A DNA stretch of 6,096 bases from an uncultured Porphyromonadaceae bacterium (GCA_900544305.1 UQUV01000074.1:1-6096); one strand, 5' to 3'; shown: positions 1-6,065, counted from the first letter of the stretch. The notes: generated by a model from the sequence alone, not told the origin. Numbers and translations: made by a program.

Positions 1-104
1 GCGCCATTGTTTACGGATGAATTTTGGGGTACGCGTTGACGAAGTCAGGAAAAAGGTACTGGTGAGTTAAATGTTTTTTGGTGGGAGGGGATTGTTGAAA
101 ACGT
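1..104. other. left-edge segment beyond the M23 terminator, no assignable gene
   Basis: This stretch lies past the terminator of the minus-strand gene cluster and I cannot assign a gene to it. On the plus strand two short open frames run in from the left edge. One stops at 37-39 and the other at 68-70, and either could be the last few codons of a convergent gene that lies mostly outside the window. On the minus strand an ATG at 5-7 could start a further gene leaving the window, but only seven bases are visible. A TACCTTTT at about 51-58 (minus strand) resembles the Bacteroidota -7 box, but I see no matching -33 element. None of these options can be chosen from the bases available. Confidence 0.25.
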
Positions 105-151
105 ATAAAAAAGAAGAAGGAAAACGTCTGAGAACGCTTTCCTTCTTCTTT
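105..151 (-). terminator. intrinsic terminator of the ndk-M23 transcription unit
   Basis: A perfect 14-bp inverted repeat pairs 110-123 with 138-151 (purine-rich AAGAAGAAGGAAA arm against its complement). Beyond a single A/C mismatch, three more pairs (125-127 with 134-136) close a 6-nt loop. Read on the minus strand, the stem runs straight into six T residues (107-112) followed by ATA, the layout of a rho-independent terminator. It starts 20 nt after the M23 stop codon. On the plus strand the hairpin is followed by TCTGATATTTTG, a poorer T-tract, so it mainly serves minus-strand transcripts. It might also help stop a convergent plus-strand gene. Confidence 0.8.
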
Positions 152-171
152 CTGATATTTTGTCTGGCTTG

Positions 172-1134
172 TTATTTTATTTTCAATACTCTGCCCGGAC
201 GCAGCACTGTTCGTGTGCTGATGCCGTTCAAGCGGCAAATTGTGTTGACAGAAACTCCGTATTTTGAAGCGATTTTACCGAGAGTATCGCCTGTGCGGAT
301 TTTGTGTGTCTTGTAGGAAACTTTCTTAGAAGACTTGCTAGCCTTAGCTTTTGCATTTTCTGCATATTTTGACTCGGTCGGAGCGTAGTTACGAGCTTTC
401 GTGTATGTCTTTTTGTTGAAGACGTAAGAGTCCGTGTGAGTTGTCTGGTTCTTGAAGTCGAAGATGGCACTTGGGTTGATGGCGTATCCCATGAAACGAG
501 TTTCAAAGTGCAAGTGAGGGCCTGTGCTTCGGCCTGTGTTGCCACCCAAGGCGATAGGGTCGCCGACTTTGACATCTTGGTTCGGTTTTACGAGGAACTT
601 GGACAAGTGGCCGTAAACGGTTTCCAATCCGTTGTGGTGGCGTATAATCACATAATATCCATAGCCTCTTCTTTCATATTTAGTAAGTCGGACTTTGCCG
701 CTGAATGCTGCCCTTACAGTATCGCCGATTTGCAGTTTAAGGTCAACGCCCTTGTGCATTCTGCGGAAACGTGGACGATAGCCGTAAGGCGATGTCATGT
801 AGCCCGGAACCGGCATTGCGTATTCGCTGACATCGATAGGAACATTGTCAGGAACTACTTCTCCGGCGTACGGATTGACAAGGTTGCTGTTCCAGCTTTC
901 TGTATAGATATCGATTTCCGGTTCATCTTCCTCTTGGAGGATGATGTCCATGAATTCTTTTGTTTCATTGAGTTTGATTTGGTCCTCAATGTTGCGTTGT
1001 GACGCGATCAGGTTCTCGTGAATGTTGTTGTGGGCCGATACGGAGCGCAACTCCTGAGCCATTGCTGTCAGCGGGCATAAGGTGAGGGCGAGTGCCGTAA
1101 AACCCAGTGCTTTGTATAGCTTGTTTAAAATCAT
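172..1134 (-). CDS. secreted M23 family metallopeptidase with C-terminal LysM domain
   Basis: This is a 320-residue putative zinc-dependent peptidoglycan hydrolase acting outside the inner membrane. Residues 1-26 look like a Sec signal peptide: K5/K8, then a hydrophobic stretch, ending AMA before Q27. C20 is not in a convincing lipobox. A charged, acidic segment (about 36-80) precedes the M23/LytM core (about 105-227). Expected zinc ligands are H127 and D131 in HKGVD and H209 in HLH. Expected catalytic histidines are H176 in YGHLS and H207, so the active site looks intact. A Lys/Ser/Ala/Thr-rich linker (about 228-273) leads to a LysM peptidoglycan-binding domain (about 275-320; HKIRTGDTLGKIASKYGV). 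Family knowledge suggests a DD-endopeptidase or amidase-type cross-link cleaver, but the cleaved bond cannot be read from sequence. The ATG follows a purine-rich AAAAGAGA. The gene lies 49 nt after ndk with no clear promoter of its own, so co-transcription is likely. Confidence 0.93.
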   Translation of the reverse strand: MILNKLYKALGFTALALTLCPLTAMAQELRSVSAHNNIHENLIASQRNIEDQIKLNETKEFMDIILQEEDEPEIDIYTESWNSNLVNPYAGEVVPDNVPIDVSEYAMPVPGYMTSPYGYRPRFRRMHKGVDLKLQIGDTVRAAFSGKVRLTKYERRGYGYYVIIRHHNGLETVYGHLSKFLVKPNQDVKVGDPIALGGNTGRSTGPHLHFETRFMGYAINPSAIFDFKNQTTHTDSYVFNKKTYTKARNYAPTESKYAENAKAKASKSSKKVSYKTHKIRTGDTLGKIASKYGVSVNTICRLNGISTRTVLRPGRVLKIK

Positions 1135-1183
1135 TCTCTTTTGCTGCTGTTTTTAAGTGTTTGAGTTTAAGTTAGCTTTACTT

Positions 1184-1645
1184 TTAAAGTTCATCTAAGG
1201 CATAGAAAACTTTAAATGTGACAGGTTGGTAGTCGAATATTTCTTCATCTTTGAAGAATCGTTTCACTTCAATGATACCGTTTTCCACAGAATCGGAAGC
1301 GTGTACGATGTTGTGTTGTCCGCTCATGCTGAAATCGCCGCGAATAGTTCCCGGCTCTGCTTTGCGGGCGTTGGTTGCACCGGTCATTGCGCGTACTACC
1401 GACACCGCATCAAGACCTTTTACACACATCACGATAACCGGCGACAACTTCATGGAATCGCGAAGAAGCGGGAAGAAGGGACGGTCAACCAAATGTGCAT
1501 AGTGCTCAGCAAGGATTTCGTCAGTCAGTTGCATCATTTTCATGCCGGCAATTATCAGACCTTTTTTTTCGAAACGGGAAATTACCTCTCCAATCAAGCC
1601 TCTGTGCACGGCTGAAGGTTTTATGATGACTAACGTTTGTTCCAT
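1184..1645 (-). CDS. ndk: nucleoside diphosphate kinase
   Basis: This 153-residue cytosolic enzyme transfers the gamma phosphate from ATP to other (d)NDPs through a phosphohistidine intermediate, balancing NTP and dNTP pools. The length is that of a single-domain NDK. K9 in the N-terminal IIKPSAVHRG motif, R62, T91, R102 and N112 fit the nucleotide-binding positions. H115 in NIVHASDS is the catalytic histidine, followed by the conserved S117-D118. All key residues are present. The ATG at 1643-1645 starts directly at the conserved beta strand (MEQTLVIIKPS), so the start is secure although no Shine-Dalgarno is visible. It is preceded by its own Bacteroidota-type promoter and lies 200 bp after recG, so it probably starts a new transcription unit that continues into the M23 gene. 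Its pairing with a cell-wall peptidase shows no obvious functional logic. Confidence 0.97.
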   Translation of the reverse strand: MEQTLVIIKPSAVHRGLIGEVISRFEKKGLIIAGMKMMQLTDEILAEHYAHLVDRPFFPLLRDSMKLSPVIVMCVKGLDAVSVVRAMTGATNARKAEPGTIRGDFSMSGQHNIVHASDSVENGIIEVKRFFKDEEIFDYQPVTFKVFYALDEL

Positions 1646-1688
1646 TGCTATTTGATTTTGGTAGGTTTGAAATAAAAAATTATATGCC

Positions 1689-1720
1689 CAAAGGTAATAA
1701 AAAAATTGTGGAGGGTGAAA
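1689..1720 (-). promoter_or_regulatory. probable ndk promoter (Bacteroidota type)
   Basis: On the minus strand a TACCTTTG box (1689-1696) matches the Bacteroidota -7 consensus TAnnTTTG exactly. Twenty bases upstream lies TTTC (1717-1720), three of four matches to the -33 TTTG. This spacing equals that of the two other promoters proposed here. The predicted transcription start is near 1682, giving a leader of roughly 35-40 nt before the ndk ATG. The start point is inferred. Confidence 0.65.
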
Positions 1721-1786
1721 TTAATCTGTTCATAATCACCCAATTTTTCACATTATTTAGAATTTCTAAAAACTGTGTAGCATGAA

Positions 1787-1803
1787 TTGCACTTTTTTTG
1801 CAC
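1787..1803. repeat. short direct repeat TTGCAC, 11-bp period, in the recG-ndk gap
   Basis: TTGCAC occurs at 1787-1792 and again at 1798-1803, separated by five T residues, so the copies start 11 bp apart (about one helical turn). It lies upstream of the proposed ndk promoter, where a regulator might bind. The TGCA cores could also form a weak 4-bp hairpin. The rest of the 200-bp gap is A/T-rich and shows nothing else I can name. Chance is a real alternative. Confidence 0.25.
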
Positions 1804-1838
1804 AATAAGGTCTCAATGTGTATATTTTGTTTTATTGA

Positions 1839-1852
1839 CAGCTTCTCAGCTG
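1839..1852 (-). other. small hairpin spanning the recG stop codon
   Basis: In the minus-strand RNA, CAGCU and AGCUG form a 5-bp stem closed by a GAGA (GNRA-type) tetraloop, and the recG UGA stop (1846-1848) lies in the stem-loop junction. The following bases are A-rich, not a U-tract, so this is not a standard intrinsic terminator. It could protect the 3' end or be chance. I find no better terminator for recG in the gap. Confidence 0.25.
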
Positions 1853-3936
1853 ATTCGGCTCCAGTTGACAGTTTTGTCGAAATGTTTGTGCAACTGTTCG
1901 ACAAGGATTTGATTTTCAGGCAACGCCAGTTCCGGGTCCTTGTCGAGTAGGGTATTGGCTGCATCGCGGGCAACAGCTAGAATCTGCCCGTCGGTGGCAA
2001 GGTTGGCTATACGCATGTTGAAGGCTATGCCGCTCTGTTGCGTGCCTTCAATATCGCCTGGACCACGCAGCTGCATGTCGGCCTCGGCAATAAGAAAACC
2101 GTCGGTGGTTTCTGTCATGATTTCCAGTCGGCGGCGGGTGTTCTTGGCGATTTCCGGCTTTGTCATGAGGATGCAGTAGGACTGTTCGGCACCGCGTCCG
2201 ACGCGTCCACGCAACTGGTGGAGCTGGGAGAGGCCGAACCGTTCGGCGTTTTCAATAACCATTACCGATGCGTTGGGAACATTCACGCCGACTTCGATAA
2301 CGGTGGTGGCTACCAGTATCTGTGTGGCATTGCTGGCAAACTGTTGCATCTGGTAGTCCTTTTCGGCGGGAGTCATTTTGCCGTGTACGAAGCTGACTTT
2401 GAAATCGCGGAATGTCTGGCGGACATATTCGTATCCGTTTTCCAAGTTTTTCAGGTCGAGCTTTTCGTTTTCCTGAATGAGCGGATATACGATGTAGACT
2501 TGTCGGCCTGCACGCAATTCCTTGTAGATGTCGCGGTTTACGCTTTCGCGGCTGTTTTCATAGCGGAGAAGCGTCTGGATGGGTTTTCGTCCGGGCGGCA
2601 GTTCGTCGATGACTGAAACGTCGAGGTCGCCATATACGGTCATGGCAAGGGTACGCGGTATCGGTGTCGCCGTCATCACAAGTACATGAGGCGGGTTGAG
2701 GTTCTTGTTCCATAATTTGGCACGTTGCGCCACGCCGAAGCGGTGTTGCTCGTCAATGATGACCATACCCAACTGCTTGAAATTTACGTTGTCTTCAATG
2801 ACGGCATGTGTGCCAATCAGCAGGTGTATGCTTCCGTCGAGCAAGCCCTGATGAATTTCATCACGTTTCGACTTTTTGGTGGAACCTGTAAGAAGTTCCA
2901 CACGGAGTCCGATTTTGGAGCCCATTGCAGAGAGCGATTCATAGTGCTGAGTGGCAAGAATTTCGGTCGGTGCCATCATGCAGGTCTGGTAGTTGTTGTC
3001 CACGGCCATCAGTGCCGTCATCATGGCTACGATGGTTTTTCCGCTGCCCACATCGCCCTGCAACAGACGGTTCATCTGTCGTCCGCTGCCTACGTCGGCA
3101 CGAATCTCTTTCAGTACCCTTTTTTGTGCGCCGGTTAAAGGGAAGGGGAGCACTTCATTGTAGAAACGGTTGAAATATTCGCCGATGTGCCTGAACACCA
3201 ACCCTCTGATTTTTGCATTCCGGTTTTTTGAATAGCGGAGAATGTTCAGTTGGATAAGGAACAGTTCCTCAAATTTCAGCCGGAATTTAGCATCCTTCAG
3301 TTTTGTCAGATTTTCGGGCATGTGGATGTTGACCAGTGCCTCACGCAAATTCATCAGCTTGAATTGTCCGGCCACGTTGTTCGGAAGCGTTTCCGGTATG
3401 TAGGCCACTTTTGCCAATAGGTTAGCTACAAGCTGTTGGATGGTTTTTGACGATATTCCTTTGTTGCGCAGCTTGTCGGGCAGGGTGTAGATGCCCCGCA
3501 GTCCATGCGGCTCGTTGTCGGGCTTGTAGACTTCTATTTCCGGATGAACCATGTTGATTCGCCCGTTGAATACGGAAGGTTTGCCGAATAGAATGTATTC
3601 CATGCCTGTCCGGTACATGTCCGAAATGGACTTGATGCGGTTGAACCAAACGATGTCAATCGTGCCGGTTCCGTCGGAAAAGAGCCCTTGCAGGCGTTTT
3701 TTTGCCCCTTCTCCGTGCTGGGTGAAGCTGACAAAGCGTCCTTTCAGCTGGATGTAGGGCGACTCGCTGTCGAGTTCGGCTATACGATAGATGCGGCTGC
3801 GGTCAACGTATCGGGATGGGAAAAAATAGAGGAGGTCATAAAACGTAGCAATGCCGAGCTCCTTTTTGAGAAGCTCGGCGCGTTTTGGTCCTACTCCGGT
3901 CAAGTAGGTTATGTCCATGTCCTCCAGTCGGTTCAT
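1846..3936 (-). CDS. recG: ATP-dependent DNA helicase RecG
   Basis: This 696-residue superfamily 2 helicase acts on the nucleoid. It reverses stalled replication forks and migrates Holliday-type branched DNA in recombination and repair. An N-terminal region with a helix-hairpin-helix-like start (LTGVGPKRAELL, about 12-23) precedes the OB-fold wedge domain (about 60-140) that splits the branch. The motor domains carry Walker A GDVGSGKT (294-301), the DEQH box (395-398), TATPIPRT (422-429), VHGKM (517-521), ATTVIEVGVNVP (543-554) and QLRGRVGR (574-581). The C-terminal TRG region follows with EADMQLRGPGDIEGTQQSG (618-636), characteristic of RecG over PriA or Mfd. Length is normal for RecG and all motor motifs are intact. 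The ATG at 3934-3936 lies 1 nt after the ispD stop; a second in-frame ATG (residue 7) is possible. Translational coupling to ispD is likely. The frame ends without a strong terminator. Confidence 0.97.
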   Translation of the reverse strand: MNRLEDMDITYLTGVGPKRAELLKKELGIATFYDLLYFFPSRYVDRSRIYRIAELDSESPYIQLKGRFVSFTQHGEGAKKRLQGLFSDGTGTIDIVWFNRIKSISDMYRTGMEYILFGKPSVFNGRINMVHPEIEVYKPDNEPHGLRGIYTLPDKLRNKGISSKTIQQLVANLLAKVAYIPETLPNNVAGQFKLMNLREALVNIHMPENLTKLKDAKFRLKFEELFLIQLNILRYSKNRNAKIRGLVFRHIGEYFNRFYNEVLPFPLTGAQKRVLKEIRADVGSGRQMNRLLQGDVGSGKTIVAMMTALMAVDNNYQTCMMAPTEILATQHYESLSAMGSKIGLRVELLTGSTKKSKRDEIHQGLLDGSIHLLIGTHAVIEDNVNFKQLGMVIIDEQHRFGVAQRAKLWNKNLNPPHVLVMTATPIPRTLAMTVYGDLDVSVIDELPPGRKPIQTLLRYENSRESVNRDIYKELRAGRQVYIVYPLIQENEKLDLKNLENGYEYVRQTFRDFKVSFVHGKMTPAEKDYQMQQFASNATQILVATTVIEVGVNVPNASVMVIENAERFGLSQLHQLRGRVGRGAEQSYCILMTKPEIAKNTRRRLEIMTETTDGFLIAEADMQLRGPGDIEGTQQSGIAFNMRIANLATDGQILAVARDAANTLLDKDPELALPENQILVEQLHKHFDKTVNWSRIS

Positions 3937-3937
3937 T

Positions 3938-4606
3938 CTATTTGTTGAGTATTATTTCAGCAATTTTAATGTCGTCGGGATGGGTGATTTTTATGTTGCG
4001 CACGTTTCCTTTGTAGAGCGCTACCTCCGTTCCCCGGTATTCGACAACCGAGGCGTCGTCTGTAAACATCGGGCTGTAGGCCGTGTTGTAGGCTTCTTTC
4101 AGTAGGGAAAGATTGAACACTTGAGGCGTCTGTACGGCAACGAGCGTGTCACGGCTGATTGTGTGGCTGCCCTGACGGTCAAGCTGCCGGATGCTGTCGG
4201 TGACAGGAATGACAGGTATGGCGGAGCCGCAGCGTTCGGCTGTGTTGAAACCGTCGGCTATTGTCTGTTGGTCGACCAGCGGACGGGCTCCGTCGTGGAC
4301 GGCTACAAGTCCTTCTGCTTCCTTTATTGTATGAAGGGCATTCTTTACAGATTCGAAACGGTTTTCACCGCCGATGGCAATGCGATGGGGTACGGTGAAC
4401 TCGTGCTGCCTGCAGATGTCGTTCCATAATGTCAGGTATTCGTTGGGCAGCACTACGATAATTTCCACTGTCGGGTCGTAGATGTGAAATGCACGGACGG
4501 AGTGCATGAGTACGGGCTCTCCATTGAGCGGTACGAACTGTTTCGGCAGGGTTGAGCCAAAACGGCAGCCTGTTCCTCCGGCTACGATAACTGCATATCT
4601 GTTCAT
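3938..4606 (-). CDS. ispD: 2-C-methyl-D-erythritol 4-phosphate cytidylyltransferase
   Basis: This 222-residue cytosolic enzyme of the MEP pathway joins MEP and CTP to give CDP-methylerythritol and pyrophosphate, on the way to IPP and DMAPP. Its length is typical. The N-terminal nucleotide loop GGTGCRFG followed by LPKQF (10-24) carries R15 and K22, the expected catalytic basic residues. GGENRFESVKNAL (about 79-91), VAVHDGARPLV (with DGARP where many homologues have DAARP), VAVQTPQVF and FTDDASVVE are all IspD signatures. K206 in NIKITHPDD fits the second conserved catalytic lysine. C14 and F16 in the glycine-rich loop differ from the commoner RMG form but at positions that tolerate change. 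The ATG at 4604-4606 has no Shine-Dalgarno. A promoter lies just upstream, and the stop is 1 nt from the recG start, so the two genes form a unit. Confidence 0.96.
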   Translation of the reverse strand: MNRYAVIVAGGTGCRFGSTLPKQFVPLNGEPVLMHSVRAFHIYDPTVEIIVVLPNEYLTLWNDICRQHEFTVPHRIAIGGENRFESVKNALHTIKEAEGLVAVHDGARPLVDQQTIADGFNTAERCGSAIPVIPVTDSIRQLDRQGSHTISRDTLVAVQTPQVFNLSLLKEAYNTAYSPMFTDDASVVEYRGTEVALYKGNVRNIKITHPDDIKIAEIILNK

Positions 4607-4629
4607 TGTCGTTTCGATTTTTTGCTATA

Positions 4630-4661
4630 CAAAATAAACAAAAACAATTTACTTCTGCAAA
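4630..4661 (-). promoter_or_regulatory. probable ispD-recG promoter (Bacteroidota type)
   Basis: On the minus strand an exact -33 TTTG (4658-4661) is followed after 20 bp by TTATTTTG (4630-4637), which differs from TAnnTTTG only at the second base. The inferred start near 4623 would give a short leader of about 15-20 nt before the ispD ATG. It sits just downstream of the terminator at 4681-4715, so ispD can be transcribed independently of whatever runs into that terminator. Confidence 0.6.
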
Positions 4662-4680
4662 TGACAGTAGAGAGGGATAT

Positions 4681-4715
4681 AAAAACAAAAAAGGAACTTT
4701 TTCACAAAGTCCCTT
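4681..4715 (-). terminator. intrinsic terminator between lpxH and ispD
   Basis: In the minus-strand RNA the arms AAGGGACUUU and AAAGUUCCUU (4706-4715 and 4691-4700) pair over ten positions, nine Watson-Crick and one G-U, around a GUGAA loop. UUUUUUGUUUUU follows at once (4681-4690 plus stem end), a textbook rho-independent terminator. On the plus strand the G-U pair becomes an A/C mismatch and no T-tract follows. This supports a structure selected for minus-strand transcription. It lies about 250 nt after lpxH, which is far for a plain gene terminator, and directly before the ispD promoter. Confidence 0.8.
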
Positions 4716-4774
4716 CCTTATAGGTTTCCAATAGGTATAATTTTTTAAGGTAAAAAAGATTGTTTTAGGTTTGT
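4681..4774 (-). ncRNA. candidate small RNA or attenuated leader upstream of ispD
   Basis: A promoter at 4779-4810 and the strong terminator at 4681-4715 delimit a predicted transcript of about 95 nt. It contains no ATG, so a leader peptide is unlikely unless it uses a rare start. The first part (CAAACC, then A/U-rich) looks unstructured. A central segment can pair UUAUA (4736-4740) with UAUAA (4718-4722) around a loop with GGAAACC, and it holds a direct repeat ATAGGT (plus strand 4720-4725 and 4731-4736, 11-bp period). The 3' end is the terminator hairpin. Two readings fit: a free-standing small RNA, or a 5' leader of ispD whose read-through is controlled at the terminator. The presence of a separate ispD promoter beyond the terminator favours the first. 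I do not recognise a known RNA family. Confidence 0.42.
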
Positions 4775-4778
4775 GATG

Positions 4779-4810
4779 CAAATGTCAGCCTTTATTTTTG
4801 ACTATGCAAG
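4779..4810 (-). promoter_or_regulatory. probable promoter of the candidate small RNA
   Basis: On the minus strand GACATTTG (4779-4786) matches the -7 consensus TAnnTTTG at every fixed base except the first. It continues as GCATC, a form common at strong Bacteroidota promoters. CTTG (4807-4810), a three-of-four match to -33 TTTG, lies 20 bp upstream, the same spacing as the other two promoters here. The inferred start is near 4771-4775. The nearest annotated gene downstream is ispD, beyond a terminator. Confidence 0.5.
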
Positions 4811-4893
4811 CAAAATATTATGTTCTTTAACTATGTTTTGTTGACGATGCTATGTTGATTGCAGTCTATGTGTGCTGTATTACAAGTGTTTAC

Positions 4894-4935
4894 AGAATTA
4901 TGTGTTAATTCTAAAATAATGTTAAAAATAACACA
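4894..4935. repeat. overlapping inverted repeats downstream of lpxH
   Basis: Several inverted repeats share bases here. AGAATTA (4894-4900) pairs with TAATTCT (4906-4912) across TGTGT, seven perfect pairs. TGTGTTA (4901-4907) pairs with TAACACA (4929-4935), also seven pairs. TGTTA (4920-4924) pairs with TAACA (4929-4933) across AAAA. The first two cannot form fully together. All are A/T-rich and none is followed by a clear U-tract on the minus strand, so a role as the lpxH terminator is uncertain. The rest of 4811-4961 is A/T-rich with no gene that I can support. Confidence 0.35.
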
Positions 4936-4961
4936 CGGGCTTTCGATTTGCAATTTTTATG

Positions 4962-5702
4962 TTATAAAATATGTTTTTTTAGCTGTATTTCTTTTCCGTC
5001 AAATACGGCATAAGAGCAAAAATGTATCCAATCGCCAAGAATGATAATGCGCGATTTGTCATTGATTTGCTTGTCAAGCATGATGTGCCGGTGGCCGAAT
5101 ACGAAAAAGTCAATCGGTTCGTCGGAATATGATTTGGCAAACTGTTCGAGATATTCTTTGTCTTCGCCAAGATATTCAGGATAAGAATCCTTTGCACGGC
5201 TGCTTTTCGACCAGCCTTTTGCGAATGGGATTGTCCATCGCGGGTGTATGGAGGAGTAGAGCTTTTGGCAGGTTTTGTTGTGGAATATCCAGCGCAGTGC
5301 CCGGAATGTCCATTTACGGTTGCCCACTCCGTCGCCGTGTGCCAAAAAGAATTTTTTCCCGTCAATGGTGCAGATGCATTCTTTTTGCACGACTTCTACT
5401 CCCAACTCATTGGGCAGGTAATCGAAAATCCAGATATCGTGATTGCCAATGAACCAGTATATTTTTATTCCCATGTCGGAAAGTTCTGCCAGCTTGCCGA
5501 AAAAACGGACAAAGCCTTTGGGCACGACATAACGGTATTCATACCAGTAGTCGAGAATGTCGCCAAGCAGATAGATTGTCTTGGCGGACTCCTTTATGGA
5601 ATCAAGGAATCCGACAACTTTTCGTTCTACCTCCAGAGGGTTTTCGAAGTAGGATGCCCCCAGGTGGAAATCCGACAGAAAATAGGTCAGTTTCTGTTGC
5701 AT
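4962..5702 (-). CDS. lpxH: UDP-2,3-diacylglucosamine diphosphatase (LpxH-type metallophosphoesterase)
   Basis: This 246-residue calcineurin-like phosphoesterase is predicted to hydrolyse UDP-2,3-diacylglucosamine to lipid X and UMP, a step of lipid A synthesis at the inner face of the cytoplasmic membrane. The metal-site motifs appear in order: DFH (D11, H13), GDILD (D48), GNHD (N87, H88), AHGDG (H122) and GHRH (H204, H206). The segment with aromatic and basic residues at about 130-170 (WTFRALRWIF, then PRWTIPFAKGW) fits the helical lid that binds the acyl chains in LpxH. An in-frame ATG at 5766-5768 would add 22 residues, but these only read the DUF59 gene's 3' end in another frame. The ATG at 5700-5702 opens directly on the first beta strand and is preferred. 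It lies 11 nt after the DUF59 stop, implying co-transcription. Family assignment is firm; the exact substrate is inferred. Confidence 0.9.
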   Translation of the reverse strand: MQQKLTYFLSDFHLGASYFENPLEVERKVVGFLDSIKESAKTIYLLGDILDYWYEYRYVVPKGFVRFFGKLAELSDMGIKIYWFIGNHDIWIFDYLPNELGVEVVQKECICTIDGKKFFLAHGDGVGNRKWTFRALRWIFHNKTCQKLYSSIHPRWTIPFAKGWSKSSRAKDSYPEYLGEDKEYLEQFAKSYSDEPIDFFVFGHRHIMLDKQINDKSRIIILGDWIHFCSYAVFDGKEIQLKKHIL

Positions 5703-5713
5703 TCGTTTGTTAT

Positions 5714-6031
5714 TTATAGAAAGCCCAGCTCCAGTTTGGCTTCTTCGGTCATCATGTCCTGGTTCCATTCCGGTTCAAACACGAGGTTGATGTCCACACT
5801 CTTGATGCCTTCGATGCTTTCCAGCTTGATTCGGATGTCTTCAATGATGAAGTCGGCAGCCGGACAGTTGGGTGCTGTCAGGGTCATGTCGATTTTTGCA
5901 CAGCCTTCTTCGTTGATGTCGATACCATATATCAAACCAAGGTCGTAGACATTTACCGGTATTTCCGGGTCATAGACCGTTTTTAGCATTTTTACAATTG
6001 CTTCTTCCAGTTGTAGTGTATTTTGTTCCAT
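5714..6031 (-). CDS. DUF59/MIP18 family protein, SufT-like Fe-S assembly factor
   Basis: This is a 105-residue single-domain protein of the DUF59 (MIP18) family, whose members help mature or deliver iron-sulfur clusters in the cytosol. The signature DPEIPVNVYDLGLIY (21-35) is intact, as is the MTLTAPNCPAAD segment (49-60) with the conserved cysteine C56. The C-terminal EWNQDMMTEEAKLELGF (88-104) is the conserved tail. C44 is an extra cysteine. A TTG nine bases upstream could extend the frame by three residues, but the ATG at 6029-6031 is preferred. It is the first gene of the visible lpxH unit. No suf or isc genes are in view, so its client proteins are unknown. It could be linked indirectly to the MEP pathway, whose IspG and IspH need Fe-S clusters, but nothing here shows that. 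Confidence 0.9.
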   Translation of the reverse strand: MEQNTLQLEEAIVKMLKTVYDPEIPVNVYDLGLIYGIDINEEGCAKIDMTLTAPNCPAADFIIEDIRIKLESIEGIKSVDINLVFEPEWNQDMMTEEAKLELGFL

Positions 6032-6050
6032 AATTTGCAAATATTACTGG

Positions 6051-6065
6051 TGCGATAAAATCGCA
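6051..6065. repeat. perfect 6-bp inverted repeat upstream of the DUF59 gene
   Basis: TGCGAT (6051-6056) and ATCGCA (6060-6065) form a perfect palindrome around AAA, 19 bp before the DUF59 start codon. No T-tract follows on the minus strand, so a terminator for an upstream gene is unlikely. It could be an operator or a 5' leader hairpin. The only -7-like box nearby is AATATTTG (6038-6045), with no -33 partner at the right distance, so I do not call a promoter. The remaining bases to the right edge show no gene. Confidence 0.3.

Noticed and set aside
11..316. Two short opposite-strand frames (minus 11-238 and plus 71-316) with similar Lys/Phe-rich peptides
   Set aside because: Their resemblance arises because both read through the same terminator inverted repeat, and both overlap the M23 gene's LysM end. 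No family features.
436..1002. 188-codon plus-strand open frame
   Set aside because: Lies antisense within the M23 gene, whose active-site motifs are all intact; no recognisable domain.
2038..3138. Long plus-strand frames at 2038-2616 and 2725-3138
   Set aside because: Antisense to the helicase core of recG, which carries every expected motif; composition-driven open frames.
4365..4781. 138-codon minus-strand frame starting with TTG before the terminator
   Set aside because: It runs through the 4681-4715 terminator and then reads ispD in the wrong frame; no family features.
4859..5044. 61-codon plus-strand frame in the lpxH-ispD gap
   Set aside because: A/T-driven frame partly antisense to lpxH, with no start signal or promoter identified and no similarity that I recognise.
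5703..5768. 22-residue N-terminal extension of LpxH from the ATG at 5766-5768
   Set aside because: The extension overlaps the DUF59 gene's conserved tail in another frame, and the phosphoesterase fold begins immediately after the ATG at 5700-5702.
5244..5948. 234-codon plus-strand frame across lpxH and the DUF59 gene
   Set aside because: Antisense to two well-supported genes, spans their junction and shows no domain.
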